From Brevibacterium yomogidense (lineage in GTDB: Bacteria > Actinomycetota > Actinomycetes > Actinomycetales > Brevibacteriaceae): a DNA stretch of 64,000 nt. The stretch covers positions 1-64,000 of the forward strand of contig NZ_JABASY010000002.1 of NCBI RefSeq assembly GCF_016107685.1, written 5' to 3'. A program made the translations under genes and the position numbers. The notes beneath the pieces are model-generated. The model saw only the letters and a program-made list of their open reading frames with translations, was not told the DNA's origin and ran no database searches. Of the stretch, positions 43,901 through 52,143 are shown in pieces; position 1 is the stretch's first letter; every line of letters starts with the position of its first letter.

Positions 43901-44878
43901 ATAGGCAATCTGGTCAAAGGAGTCGAGGGATGTTCTGAACCAGCTCTCCGCTTGTTGCCAAAGATATTGGCGGTCGAACGCGTGGCCTATTTCAAACTGT
44001 ATGTCGGCTCGGTGCTTTGCGTCGCGTGTAGACTTTAGCGTGCTACGAAGGAGATTTATCGCTCCTTTCCAGTGTCCTCTGTCAATGAGATAAGCGCCGG
44101 GGCCTATGCGCGCTGGTCGACCGTTATCGTCGGCGGCGGTACTGGTTAGAAGATTGTTGGCCTCCGAATCGTGACCCACTTTGAGCAGTTGAAGAGACAG
44201 CGTTACTTTCTGGGAGGTAGTAAGCTGCTTTATCGCTTCAGCGGCGCGAAACTCGTCGATAGCTTCAAAGGGGTACCCCATCTTTGCCGCTAGGACCGCC
44301 CTGGACGTTCTCCATTGCGGATCGTCATGGCAGTATGGTGCCCCTTCGCGCAATGTTTGAAGCCGCTTCCACATCGGCGCGTTTGCTTCTAAGGTGTATA
44401 TCGCGGTATACGCCTGCTGGGGAAGATGGTTATTGCTTATGGCGCGATAGTAGTGTGCAATCGCCGCATCTTCCTGCCCCGTCGCTGCAAGAGTCCGTGC
44501 CAGACGGAAGCTAATCGCTGGGTTCTTGTCGCCGAGAAGTGTGGCTCGGTTGTACGCTTCAATGGCCTGGGTGTAGTTTTTCAACCGCTCGTGCGCGAAG
44601 CCGAGTTTGTAATATGCTTGTGGGTTTCGGGGACTGCGGTTCGCTGCATATTGAAAGGCGTCTTTGGCTTTGGACGTCTCGCCTCGTTTTAGACATAAGT
44701 CGCCGTACCTGAGCGCGGTTTGAGTAGAGGGGCGCGTTTGGGTGGTGTACAGCAACTTTAGGTGATGGTTGGCGCGGTCTGTGCTTCCCGCCCTTGCGTA
44801 CAAGCGACGGAGAAAAGAGTGTGCTGCGGACCGTATTGGCGCGTCCATCCGGGAGTTGCGGTCTCGATTATAGCTCAT
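40994..44878 (-). CDS. TPR + TagF-like glycerophosphotransferase + GT4 fusion
   Basis: This 1294-residue protein has three parts. Residues about 35-490 are TPR-like helical repeats (KDAFQYAANRSPRNPQAYYK; KNYTQAIEAYNRATLLG). Residues about 525-880 match CDP-glycerol glycerophosphotransferases (NTWHGTPLKTLG 621-632, LYAPTWRGG 716-724, FRAHR 752-756, TDYSSIGFDF 790-799). Residues about 890-1285 are a GT4 domain (VVSVGRLSPEKNF 1120-1132, the E...E pair in HEGQPVVIFEAMSLG). It could make an alternating glycerol/ribitol-phosphate and sugar unit. No membrane segment is present; the TPR part may dock partners. Codon use looks less GC-rich than the dpp genes. Confidence 0.83.
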   Translation of the reverse strand: MSYNRDRNSRMDAPIRSAAHSFLRRLYARAGSTDRANHHLKLLYTTQTRPSTQTALRYGDLCLKRGETSKAKDAFQYAANRSPRNPQAYYKLGFAHERLKNYTQAIEAYNRATLLGDKNPAISFRLARTLAATGQEDAAIAHYYRAISNNHLPQQAYTAIYTLEANAPMWKRLQTLREGAPYCHDDPQWRTSRAVLAAKMGYPFEAIDEFRAAEAIKQLTTSQKVTLSLQLLKVGHDSEANNLLTSTAADDNGRPARIGPGAYLIDRGHWKGAINLLRSTLKSTRDAKHRADIQFEIGHAFDRQYLWQQAESWFRTSLDSFDQIAYRHYRLGVTLERSGSYRDSFGPYACALQLEPNRSHWWYRLGEAARKAGELEVAHEALQQSLTTSDTQISPDHEGEHTRFLHSLTSTYLRDTLRNRRQLWPTDPRSWNAEAEHYLKEGDKEAAAALYSEIEYRTATPPHNVLSNFSKNEFESGDKQIALQALSQSRHVRFPDGLNLSTHTAPKTRRCRSLFAQFMDDLPLDEKTVLFESNHGASIGCHPLALFRTMLSDPRFDNFRFVWSYTAEAEVPDEVSKNYRVALAEIHSDLYLKHLATAKFLVNNVTFPPYYLRRDGQVYMNTWHGTPLKTLGRSMRQGLLEYENIARNFAQATHIIAPNSLTKWAILDEHRIDRYATAAIKLTGSPRLDRLVSDHDSLRDQVRSMLNILPDEHVVLYAPTWRGGVSDRTFDTEQLLDDLQAMSSIDGVKVLFRAHRLTESLVSSLDLPVETVPHTLDTNDLLAGVDTLITDYSSIGFDFLVTHNRLIYYVPDFENYTSSRGLYLEYDEFPGYVCETRTELVQLLESETPPSDKSANAIARFASHEDGQASQRAVNFLMEPPNARSSSRPTIVIHASLIPNGIASALLSLLEHLDPDQISVVLVVEASVMRREEDRQTILHRLPEYVNLAFRIGDIVATAEEQWAVGRSYSADITTSQPLEQLTATAWRRDARRTLGSFAPSVAIEFDGYASLWSSFIAAVGDSKTRRFIWQHNQLVQEWSTKYPELAAVFRLYKLYDGVVSVSGSLMAENKEALQRAGFQASAPFHAVPNVLDSDRIHTLAESPVDPDLASWFTAPGPIVVSVGRLSPEKNFLSLVESWPQVIEQHPQARLVIIGDGILRAALETRISQLNLTDSIKLTGQRENPYSHMKRADLFVLPSTHEGQPVVIFEAMSLGVPTAAAYTPGTKEALETGYGELISHDADGLAADITRILTDPSVAVGQFDPIRFSESAVRHFKDLIGDTHFQTTEEGHTF

Positions 44879-45725
44879 ATTTCGTCTTCCGTGCTGTTGA
44901 CGTTCTCGGCGAGGGATGCGCTTGTGCTCGCGAGTGGGCGGGTGAACAATTGCTTGATGACGATTCCTGTTGCTGGCAAGACCTGTCCGAAATGATGTCC
45001 GAGGGCGGACTCGCGTCCGGTCCCTGGTCTGGACAACTTCGGGCGGGCCTTCGATTAGCCCGGTAGCTCACTACGTCCGTCGTGTATCCGGCTCCGAGGA
45101 GGCTTGCAGCTTCTGGGCGAGAGGGGTTCGGTGCCGGACGCATCGCGAGTGTTTCAACGCTCTGCGCCGGTGCTGAGCTAGTTGTTGAAGGTTGCGCGAC
45201 GTCTCCTTTGGGTTCTGCACTAGTAGAAATGATCCGGACCATTTGTGCGCCGTTCGAAGCCTGAGCAGTCTTGTGGTCTACGTACTTCCCCGGCTGCCGT
45301 TCACGTGCGGCTGTAAATAGTTTACTCACTGATTTGCCTCCAAATTGACGAAGCAAGTCCTGATCGGTGTTGCGCATACGCGTGGTCTGTATGGCAGGTG
45401 CAGGTAGAAGAATTCCGCTTTAGATTGTGAGAGTTGGAAATCGACGAAACGGCTGTTTTTCTGTTGCCTGACGCAATCGTGTTGGGGTATCGAATGTGTT
45501 TGTTTTTGATGGCGTTGAGTCCGTCGTGGTAACGAGTTGTCTCGACAGGGCGTTGTGCGAGCCTTGTACGCTTGATCAGCGTGAAATGTCCGTAATGGGG
45601 CGGATGGCACGCGATCGGTCGATGCATGATCTCGCCTTTCCTTTCGGGAGGTGGGCGCCCTGCTTCCGTCGTTGATCCAAAGTTCGTGCAACGGAAGGGT
45701 GCCTACTGTTTTCCTATGCTGAACG
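44879..45725. other. 847-base gap with no supported gene
   Basis: The - strand is open as a 169-codon frame (45377-44868), but it lacks an RBS and its second half is low-complexity Ser/Pro/Ala. No recognisable motif is present. The 1294-residue gene begins at 44878, so a promoter for it is expected here. Confidence 0.45.
45654..45703 (-). terminator. Imperfect stem-loop downstream of the GT2-TagF gene
   Basis: CTTCCGT (45663-45669) is inverted as ACGGAAG (45691-45697), extended by GGCGCCC/GGGTGCC with a two-base bulge. It lies just past the end of the large - strand gene. No T-run is seen, so its terminator role is only plausible. Confidence 0.35.
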
Positions 45726-48700
45726 TTACTCGCATGCGTATTGCATCGCATCAAGCACCCATTTGCACACCCATTTGACGTTTTCACGAGCGGTAGTCTC
45801 TTCTGCGTTGTCCTTACCCACTGTCGCAAGCGCAACTTGCACCAGGTGCTCGAGATCTGACTGAGAGCGGGAGAGCGGAAGTCCGGGGTCGTCCGGCCAG
45901 CGTCCGTAGAAGCCTCGCTCGACGTCCCGATACCACTCGAGATCCGGGGCGTGGACTATCATCGGTCGTCCGGTTAACCGGTAGTCGAAGAAGATGCTCG
46001 AGTAGTCGGAGATCAACATATCACTGGCGAGCATGAGGTCCTCCACATGTGGGCAATTGCTGACATCGATGACCCCTGGTCCTTGCGCCCGCAGTCCGTT
46101 CATGTGGTGGCTGCGTACCAGCACCCAAGAGTTAGTCGCTGCGGCGAGGGCTACCGGATCCATCAGCGCGCTTAACGCCTCATCCCCGGCCGCATCGCGC
46201 ATCTTTTCTCGCCACGTCGGAGCGTACAAGACGGTTCGCTCAGTCGGCGAGATCCCGAGCTCTTCGCGGACTCGAGCTCGTCCCTGGGTGCCCTGGTCGA
46301 GGCGTACAGCCCGAGGTAGCTCGCCGAGCCGAACAGGGCCCTCGTAGCGTAAGGCCGAGCGGAGCCGCCGCTCTGACTCAGCATTTTGAGCGAGCAACAG
46401 ATCCCACTGAGTTGCTTGGCGCTGCATCAGGCGTCGGTACACCAAAGGAGTGAAGTCGGGAGGGGCGTCGAAGATGAGGCGTTTAATGGGTGTCCCGTGC
46501 CAAGTTTGCAGGATCTTTTGGCCAGGTTGTTTCTCGAACCAGTGCGGAAAGTTGTTGTTCGTGATGAGCACTTGTGCGGTACGCAAGGACTCGAACCACT
46601 GGGTAGAGCCGACGACTAACGGCGTCGCGCCTGTCGGTACTGGGACCGTCCCATCCTTAACGGACCACCACAGAGGTGCATCCGTCATAGGGCGTAGCGA
46701 ATCGAAGATCGCCCTAGGGTTATCGCCGGAGGATTTCCCATTGAACGATTCAAAGAAGACACCCGGTTGGAGTGGCGCTGGTCGCTTAGTGATCAACCGG
46801 GTGCGACCCACTCTGGTCCGCTCAGCTGCCGAAAGCGGGGCTCCGAGCGACACCCCGAGTGCTCCGCCTCGGTGTGGGTTCAGGCGCACGCTCCGACACG
46901 GGCCCTCCAGGTATTGCTCGCGTTTGCGCAGAGACCGTCCAGCGCGACACCAACCTTGTGGGTCCTCCTGGTCTGTTGCCGACCACCGGACGAAGTACCC
47001 ATCGGACGCTGTCGTTTTGTCAGCGATGTTCAGTTCCGCAACCCAGCCGCCGGCCTTCGCAGGGACCCGCCGCAAATGCACCTTCGCCCGCGAGGAAACG
47101 AGCCAGATTGAAGGAGTAAGGTTCGGGGGGTCCACGCGCCCGGAGAAGCGAGCCGTACTGCCCTTCACCGTGACTTGGTCGACCGTGATTCGAGTTGAGC
47201 GCTTCTCGACTGTTACGTGGCCCTCACGAGTCGGAATCGCGCGCACCGCGGACGACCGGGCCGCTTGAGCGTCGCGATCCCAAGAGATCGGGTACCGGTG
47301 CTTCCCCACATGTAGGCTCACGGTGTAGGCGCGCTCACCGCGGTAGAGGGTGCCCGCTGGCATCGATGGCAACGGCAACCGGATGCGTAGCCGTTTGCCG
47401 TCAATCTTGACTTGCCCTGCCAAGTTTTCGTCCTGAAGCTGTGCAACTACTTTTACGGAGTGCAACGGCATCTCGTCATCTTGACACTGCACCTCGAGTT
47501 CGAAGTCTGAATCGTGCGACCTAGCTCGCACCAGGACGAACGGGGAGACTTCGACCCGAGTGATCTGTGCCGTGCCGTCGCCCGCAGCAGATAGCGCGAA
47601 CTGCCGGTCTCCGCGAACCGGTCCCAGGCGATAGTTTAAAGAGGTGACAGGCAGGGGGACCATTGCTTGAAGCTCGTATCCAGCAATCTCGGCGCGAACC
47701 TGGATGCGCTGGGAGGGAACGTCTCGCAGCGGAACGTCCGCACTTATACCTGCATTAGTGTACGAACGCCATGGATCGTTCGCTCTGTCGTCGGCCCACC
47801 GTGCCTTAATCCGTCTGGTCGTGGCAGAGGGCCCTCGGATCTCGTCGTCGCCAATCGCTGCGATGTGGAGGCTCAACGGTGTACGTAGCGGGTCGAGCCC
47901 AGCCACGTGCGCTTCGGCTCTGAGCTCCAGGGTGTGGGCGTCTGCGAAGCGCAGCTTGCGAACAGTGCAAACCAAACGAACGTCTCGCGGAGAAAGACGT
48001 CGGACGTAGGTCGGAACCCCGGCAAGCCGTTCGAGGAGCGGGTGGACACAGCGAAGCTCTCCGGTCGCCTCATCGATTTCGAGCGGGACAGCGCTGGTCT
48101 CTTCCCAACGAGTGGCGAGTACGTCGTCGAGGACCTCAGGATCGGAGTTGCTCAGCGCCCATACTGTGATCCTTTCCCAGAACGATAACGCGCGCCAGGT
48201 GTCCTCCGACATTTCAGAGATTAGGTCGACGCCGACGAGTGCAAGGACCTTGCGGAATTGAGGTGCCGCGCTGGGGGCTTCCTCTGCATACATCATAAGG
48301 TCCCGGCCTAACCAGACGGAGAGGAGATGTTGGCGGACCTTGTGTGTGGCCCCTAGTTCGTCGAGCCTCAATCGGAGGCGATGGATTACGGTACGCCTAT
48401 CGGTGAGGTCCGTCAGCGTAGACTTCGACTGCGATCTTGTAATGCGCCCCTCGGGCAAACGCCACGAGTACACGTCGATATCAAGAACATCGATACTTCG
48501 TGCTTGCAGTGCTGCGGCGAGACTGGGTTCTTGATCTTCGTAGTTTACGTCTTCCGGGATGGGGCTAACCTTCGAGCGCCAGAACGACGTCCGGTATAGC
48601 CCGTTCCAAAGTACGGGCTCATCGAGGATATCCGGGAACTCGTCGACGTTGATCCCGACCCGTTCATACTTATGCACGCGTGCACTGAGGGAAGGGCGGT

Positions 48701-49154
48701 GTGAGCCCATTGCACTGTGGCGACGGTAAGCACCCTTAATTACGTCTGACCCGCTACGGCGAGCGGAGTCGACCATCGCTTCGAGCGCCCCGGGGAGCAT
48801 GACGTCGTCCGCATCGACGAATGCAAGATATCGCCCCTTTGCTACCTCGACCCCCCGATTGCGTGCAGCACCGGGACCCCGCTGTTCACCAGGCAAGGTG
48901 CGTACTCTGCGGTCGCGGTCAGCGAGTTTGCGGACTATACCGCGAGAGTTGTCTTGGGACCCGTCGTCGACGACGACAACTTCGACATCGCGCAACGACT
49001 GGTTCAGGACGCTGCGCACCGCCGCCTCGATATACGGTTCAGCGTTAAGGCACGGAATCACGACAGTCACCATTGGGCGGCGCATCCGACGCCATGTTGT
49101 TCTCGCTGCCTCTAATAGCCGCTTAGGCGGGCCTTCTCGACACACCAGGATCAC
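45726..49154 (-). CDS. GT2 glycosyltransferase fused to a TagF-like glycerophosphotransferase
   Basis: This 1142-residue protein has an N-terminal GT2 domain (about 28-290: VTVVIPCLNAEPYIEAAV, VVVDDGSQDNS, AFVDADDVM) and a middle region (about 360-740) rich in beta-strand-like sequence and short of motifs. A C-terminal CDP-glycerol glycerophosphotransferase domain (about 795-1135) has LQTWHGTPIKR 882-892, LYAPTWREK 976-984, RSHHMNG 1014-1020 and ISDYSSIFFDY. It would add a sugar and a polyol phosphate. The GTG start at 49154 overlaps the upstream stop (GTGA). A second TagF-type enzyme sits in the same locus. Confidence 0.85.
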   Translation of the reverse strand: MILVCREGPPKRLLEAARTTWRRMRRPMVTVVIPCLNAEPYIEAAVRSVLNQSLRDVEVVVVDDGSQDNSRGIVRKLADRDRRVRTLPGEQRGPGAARNRGVEVAKGRYLAFVDADDVMLPGALEAMVDSARRSGSDVIKGAYRRHSAMGSHRPSLSARVHKYERVGINVDEFPDILDEPVLWNGLYRTSFWRSKVSPIPEDVNYEDQEPSLAAALQARSIDVLDIDVYSWRLPEGRITRSQSKSTLTDLTDRRTVIHRLRLRLDELGATHKVRQHLLSVWLGRDLMMYAEEAPSAAPQFRKVLALVGVDLISEMSEDTWRALSFWERITVWALSNSDPEVLDDVLATRWEETSAVPLEIDEATGELRCVHPLLERLAGVPTYVRRLSPRDVRLVCTVRKLRFADAHTLELRAEAHVAGLDPLRTPLSLHIAAIGDDEIRGPSATTRRIKARWADDRANDPWRSYTNAGISADVPLRDVPSQRIQVRAEIAGYELQAMVPLPVTSLNYRLGPVRGDRQFALSAAGDGTAQITRVEVSPFVLVRARSHDSDFELEVQCQDDEMPLHSVKVVAQLQDENLAGQVKIDGKRLRIRLPLPSMPAGTLYRGERAYTVSLHVGKHRYPISWDRDAQAARSSAVRAIPTREGHVTVEKRSTRITVDQVTVKGSTARFSGRVDPPNLTPSIWLVSSRAKVHLRRVPAKAGGWVAELNIADKTTASDGYFVRWSATDQEDPQGWCRAGRSLRKREQYLEGPCRSVRLNPHRGGALGVSLGAPLSAAERTRVGRTRLITKRPAPLQPGVFFESFNGKSSGDNPRAIFDSLRPMTDAPLWWSVKDGTVPVPTGATPLVVGSTQWFESLRTAQVLITNNNFPHWFEKQPGQKILQTWHGTPIKRLIFDAPPDFTPLVYRRLMQRQATQWDLLLAQNAESERRLRSALRYEGPVRLGELPRAVRLDQGTQGRARVREELGISPTERTVLYAPTWREKMRDAAGDEALSALMDPVALAAATNSWVLVRSHHMNGLRAQGPGVIDVSNCPHVEDLMLASDMLISDYSSIFFDYRLTGRPMIVHAPDLEWYRDVERGFYGRWPDDPGLPLSRSQSDLEHLVQVALATVGKDNAEETTARENVKWVCKWVLDAMQYACE

Positions 49155-49642
49155 TCTAGGCCGGCGGAGCGGGAAGGCAGGGTGGTCGCCTGCTCAATAG
49201 ACGCTCCGTGATGGACGATGCTCACCAAATCGCGTGGGGCTGCGCAGGTGGTGTCGATCCAGTATGTGAGAGCGCTTATTTCGGCGAAGCCTTTGAAGAG
49301 CTCGGGATCCTCGTCGAGGGCGACGCCAACCCTAGAGGTCTCCGCTATACCGCGCTTCATGAGAGTTCTGCAGATGCTATGCCAGTCCCCGCGGTTGGAA
49401 TAAGGCGTGAGTGCGACGACGGAGATCTCCCGGCGACCCACTGCCGACCGCACGGGGTGCCGCGCCTCTGTATCACCCACGGCTGGTGATTTGGCTCGGT
49501 GCGTGGTGGTCGTGTCGTTGTCTAGCGTGGGCGCCGACATCTCAGGTGAGGACGAACGCTGAGAAAGGTGCTTCCGCGACCCGGGGAAGCCGTGCTCGCG
49601 GAGGTGCCACAATTCTCGACGGAGGTCGGTAAGGTCCGCCAC
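49151..49642 (-). CDS. Hypothetical protein coupled to the GT2-TagF gene
   Basis: These 163 residues start at GTG 49642 with a good AAGGAAGGAG RBS about six bases upstream. The stop overlaps the next gene in GTGA. The N-terminus has LRRELWHLREHGF, a basic Trp-His-Leu-Arg element also seen as WHLRTGG in the CgeB-GT2 protein. A polar low-complexity linker follows, then EISVVALTPYSNRGDWHS and a short alpha/beta stretch. It may be a truncated glycosyltransferase or a partner protein. No function is assigned. Confidence 0.6.
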   Translation of the reverse strand: MADLTDLRRELWHLREHGFPGSRKHLSQRSSSPEMSAPTLDNDTTTTHRAKSPAVGDTEARHPVRSAVGRREISVVALTPYSNRGDWHSICRTLMKRGIAETSRVGVALDEDPELFKGFAEISALTYWIDTTCAAPRDLVSIVHHGASIEQATTLPSRSAGLE

Positions 49643-49803
49643 TTGGTCTCCTTCCTTGGTGTCTGAGGCACGGAACGTCGTTCCTGAGTGCTGGCTGAAA
49701 GACAGTACAGAGATTACCGCAATTCAGGTTCAGTTTCAGAACGGTCGAACACTCGGTGGTTGCTCTCGTTGCGGACGGCCGGCATCCGATCGTTTTGGCT
49801 GTA

Positions 49804-49832
49804 GAGACGCTAGTGAACCCCGCCCCTATACT
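49804..49832 (+). promoter_or_regulatory. Candidate promoter of the LCP gene
   Basis: GAGACG (49804-49809), 17 bases, then TATACT (49827-49832) give a weak -35 and a good -10. The LCP start lies about 70 bases downstream. The divergent hypothetical gene starts at 49642. Confidence 0.35.
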
Positions 49833-49901
49833 TGTGCCCGCTGTGCATCGACAGCGGCGTTGATCCCTAGACTTTCCTCCAGACACACCAAAGGCGTGAG
49901 C

Positions 49902-50978
49902 GTGAACCAGTCCTCCGAAGCAGCACCGCCCAGCTCACACGCGTCCGTCACTGACGGAGTGACTGAACCGGGCGCGTTCGAAGTGCCTGACAGACGGCGC
50001 CGGCGAAAGGTCTGGCGGAAGATTCTCGGCGTTCTTCTCGTGCTCGTGCTGCTGAGTGTTGCAGCTGTCGCCGCTTACGTCTGGTACCTCGGTCGGCTGT
50101 GGACTGACAACTCGAACCAGTTGAGCGATGAGGAGATCTTCTCCGGAGAAGCTCCTGTGGCTGAGAAGGGGGACGCGCTCAACGTCCTCCTTCTCGGCTC
50201 CGACGCGCGGTCGACAGATGTCGACTATTCGGAAGACGCTCGGGGTAATCGCGCGGACACCATCATGATCATGCACATCAATGGTGACCGATCCGGTGTG
50301 CAGGTCATGACGATCCCGCGTGACACCTGGGTGGACATCGAGGGGCATGGTAAGGCGAAGATCAACGCCGCGATGAGCTACGGTGGGCTTTCTCTTGCTA
50401 CCGATACTGTGAGCGACTTCATCGGTGCGCCGATTCATCACGTGGCAATCATCGACTTCGACGGCTTCCAGGCCTTGACTGACAGTGTGGGCGGTGTGGA
50501 CGTCGAATCGGAGCAAGCATTCGAGAGTGACGGGCACTCTTTCTCGCAGGGGGCTAATCACCTCGGCGGCGACGAGGCACTTGCTTTCGTGCGGGCACGG
50601 AAGAACTTCGCTGACGGAGATCTGCAGCGCGGCCGCAATCAGCAGGCATTCCTCCGAGGCCTCGCCGACAAGATTGTCACTGCGGATACTCTCGGGAACC
50701 CCGGCAAAGTGGCCGGCATCGTACGAGACTTCTCCCCATACATGACTGTTGATGACCGGCTGACCTCGTCGAAGATCGCTGGTCTTGCTTACGAGATCCG
50801 CGACGTGAGGCCAGGTGACGTGCAGTTCTTCTCGAGCCCGATCGGAAGCGCAGGTCGTTCGGCGGACGGCCAGTCAATACTCACAGTCGATGAAGAGGGG
50901 CTCGAAGAGGTCCGCGATGCGTTTTCAGAAGACACCGTCGACGATTATGCGGAGACCGCAGGGGACGTGCATCTGTGA
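49902..50978 (+). CDS. LCP (LytR-CpsA-Psr) family glycopolymer ligase
   Basis: This protein has 358 residues from GTG 49902, with AAGG seven bases upstream (GTG 49896 is an alternative). A basic segment (RRRRKVWRK) precedes a membrane anchor near 43-65. The extracytoplasmic LCP domain has VLLLGSDARSTD, NRADTIMIMH, the catalytic MTIPRDTWV and ALAFVRARKNFADGDLQRGRNQQ. There is no LytR_C domain. It lies next to the polymer locus and probably attaches its product to peptidoglycan. Confidence 0.88.
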   Translation: MNQSSEAAPPSSHASVTDGVTEPGAFEVPDRRRRRKVWRKILGVLLVLVLLSVAAVAAYVWYLGRLWTDNSNQLSDEEIFSGEAPVAEKGDALNVLLLGSDARSTDVDYSEDARGNRADTIMIMHINGDRSGVQVMTIPRDTWVDIEGHGKAKINAAMSYGGLSLATDTVSDFIGAPIHHVAIIDFDGFQALTDSVGGVDVESEQAFESDGHSFSQGANHLGGDEALAFVRARKNFADGDLQRGRNQQAFLRGLADKIVTADTLGNPGKVAGIVRDFSPYMTVDDRLTSSKIAGLAYEIRDVRPGDVQFFSSPIGSAGRSADGQSILTVDEEGLEEVRDAFSEDTVDDYAETAGDVHL

Positions 50979-51016
50979 ACGTGGTCGGACGACGTTGCTC
51001 ACGGTGCGAGCGAGGC

Positions 51017-51907
51017 TCAGAAGCCTTCAGCAGCGAGCCTGGACACCTCTGCCGATGAACCATTGATGAGTGCTGAGCGCAGCGTCGTCAGCGCCTGAGT
51101 GTCGAAGTCAGCTGTCACCTGACCGTCTGCGGTGCGCGATGACACTGACGGAACCATGATGGCAGTCACGTCTTTGCGAGAAAGCCCCCGCAACTGTGTT
51201 GCGACATGAGTGATCGCTGATGACGTGAAGTTCGGTGTCTTCTTCATGCCTCGAGTCATGTGGTCGAGGATGCGGGTAAGTGACGGAGCGTCCTTTGCCA
51301 ACTTGCGCACGTCGATCGTGTTGAGGAGCGCGCGGAGAACGGCCCGCTGGTTGCGGGTTCGGGTCTGTTCTGCATCGTCGACCGGGTCAGCTGCACAGAA
51401 CGTATAGGTGGCTGCGCCGTCCAGGTGGTTTGTTCCTTCTGTGAACGTCTTCCCAGCTGACGTGAACGTTCTGCGACTGTAGGTCGGAAGAGGGCCGATT
51501 TCGTCGATGAGACCAATGAAGCCCTCCCAGCTGAGTTCCACTACATGGTCGACACGCAGTCCCATGAGCTCTTCGACGATTGCGACTCCCACTGCATTGC
51601 CCGACTCGTTGACGAGGTCTCGTACCGTCGACCCAGCCTCGACGTGCGTGTGCAGGTTGAGTACGAAAGCGTTGATTGCGTCGCGAGACGCAGGCACATG
51701 CAGGACAGCGAAGATGTCTGCGTCGCTCGTCGTGCCTCCGACTATCCGCAGAAGGAGTGTCTGCGCGTCCGTGCCTTCGAGGCGAACGTCGTCCGGTGGG
51801 AAAGTATCGCCAGCCGTGAGATGAGTGGTTTCATCGAGCTTGGCTCCAAGTCTCTTTGCTTCTTTCAAGGAGCCGAGCAATGAGAACGCACCCCGCAACT
51901 TCGCCAT
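51017..51907 (-). CDS. Degenerate LCP-like protein without membrane anchor
   Basis: These 296 residues from ATG 51907 (an ATG at 51931 is possible) align by eye with the LCP fold. TLLLRIVGGTTSDADIFAVLHV stands for the N-terminal strand, IVEELMGLRVDHVVELSWEGFIGLIDEIG for the core and RTRNQRAVLRALL for the Arg-rich helix. Where active LCP proteins have IPRDT, this has AFVLNLHTHVE, so the Arg-Asp pair is missing. No signal or membrane segment is seen. It may be a pseudo-enzyme or regulator. It is convergent with the active LCP gene. Confidence 0.7.
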   Translation of the reverse strand: MAKLRGAFSLLGSLKEAKRLGAKLDETTHLTAGDTFPPDDVRLEGTDAQTLLLRIVGGTTSDADIFAVLHVPASRDAINAFVLNLHTHVEAGSTVRDLVNESGNAVGVAIVEELMGLRVDHVVELSWEGFIGLIDEIGPLPTYSRRTFTSAGKTFTEGTNHLDGAATYTFCAADPVDDAEQTRTRNQRAVLRALLNTIDVRKLAKDAPSLTRILDHMTRGMKKTPNFTSSAITHVATQLRGLSRKDVTAIMVPSVSSRTADGQVTADFDTQALTTLRSALINGSSAEVSRLAAEGF

Positions 51908-52143
51908 CTCGACTTCAGTTCCTTTCAGCATGCGAATGATTTGCAGTACCTGAGGGTACCGGATTCATGATTGCGCGCGTCATCTCGTTCATTGCTTGAG
52001 GGGGAGTTGGCACACGACGGTTTGCTCATGCGACGGGGTGCTTTTCGAGCAGGCGTGTCTCGCCCCGAGCAGGCTGGCCGAATATCGGCTGAACGCTCGA
52101 TAGAATTTGGGTGCCATTCACGCCACAAATGGACGGAGCCCGT

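Noticed and set aside
44868..45377. 169-codon - strand frame upstream of the fusion gene
   Set aside because: No RBS, no family motif, and the second half is low complexity; it ends 11 bases inside the next gene. A real small protein cannot be wholly excluded.
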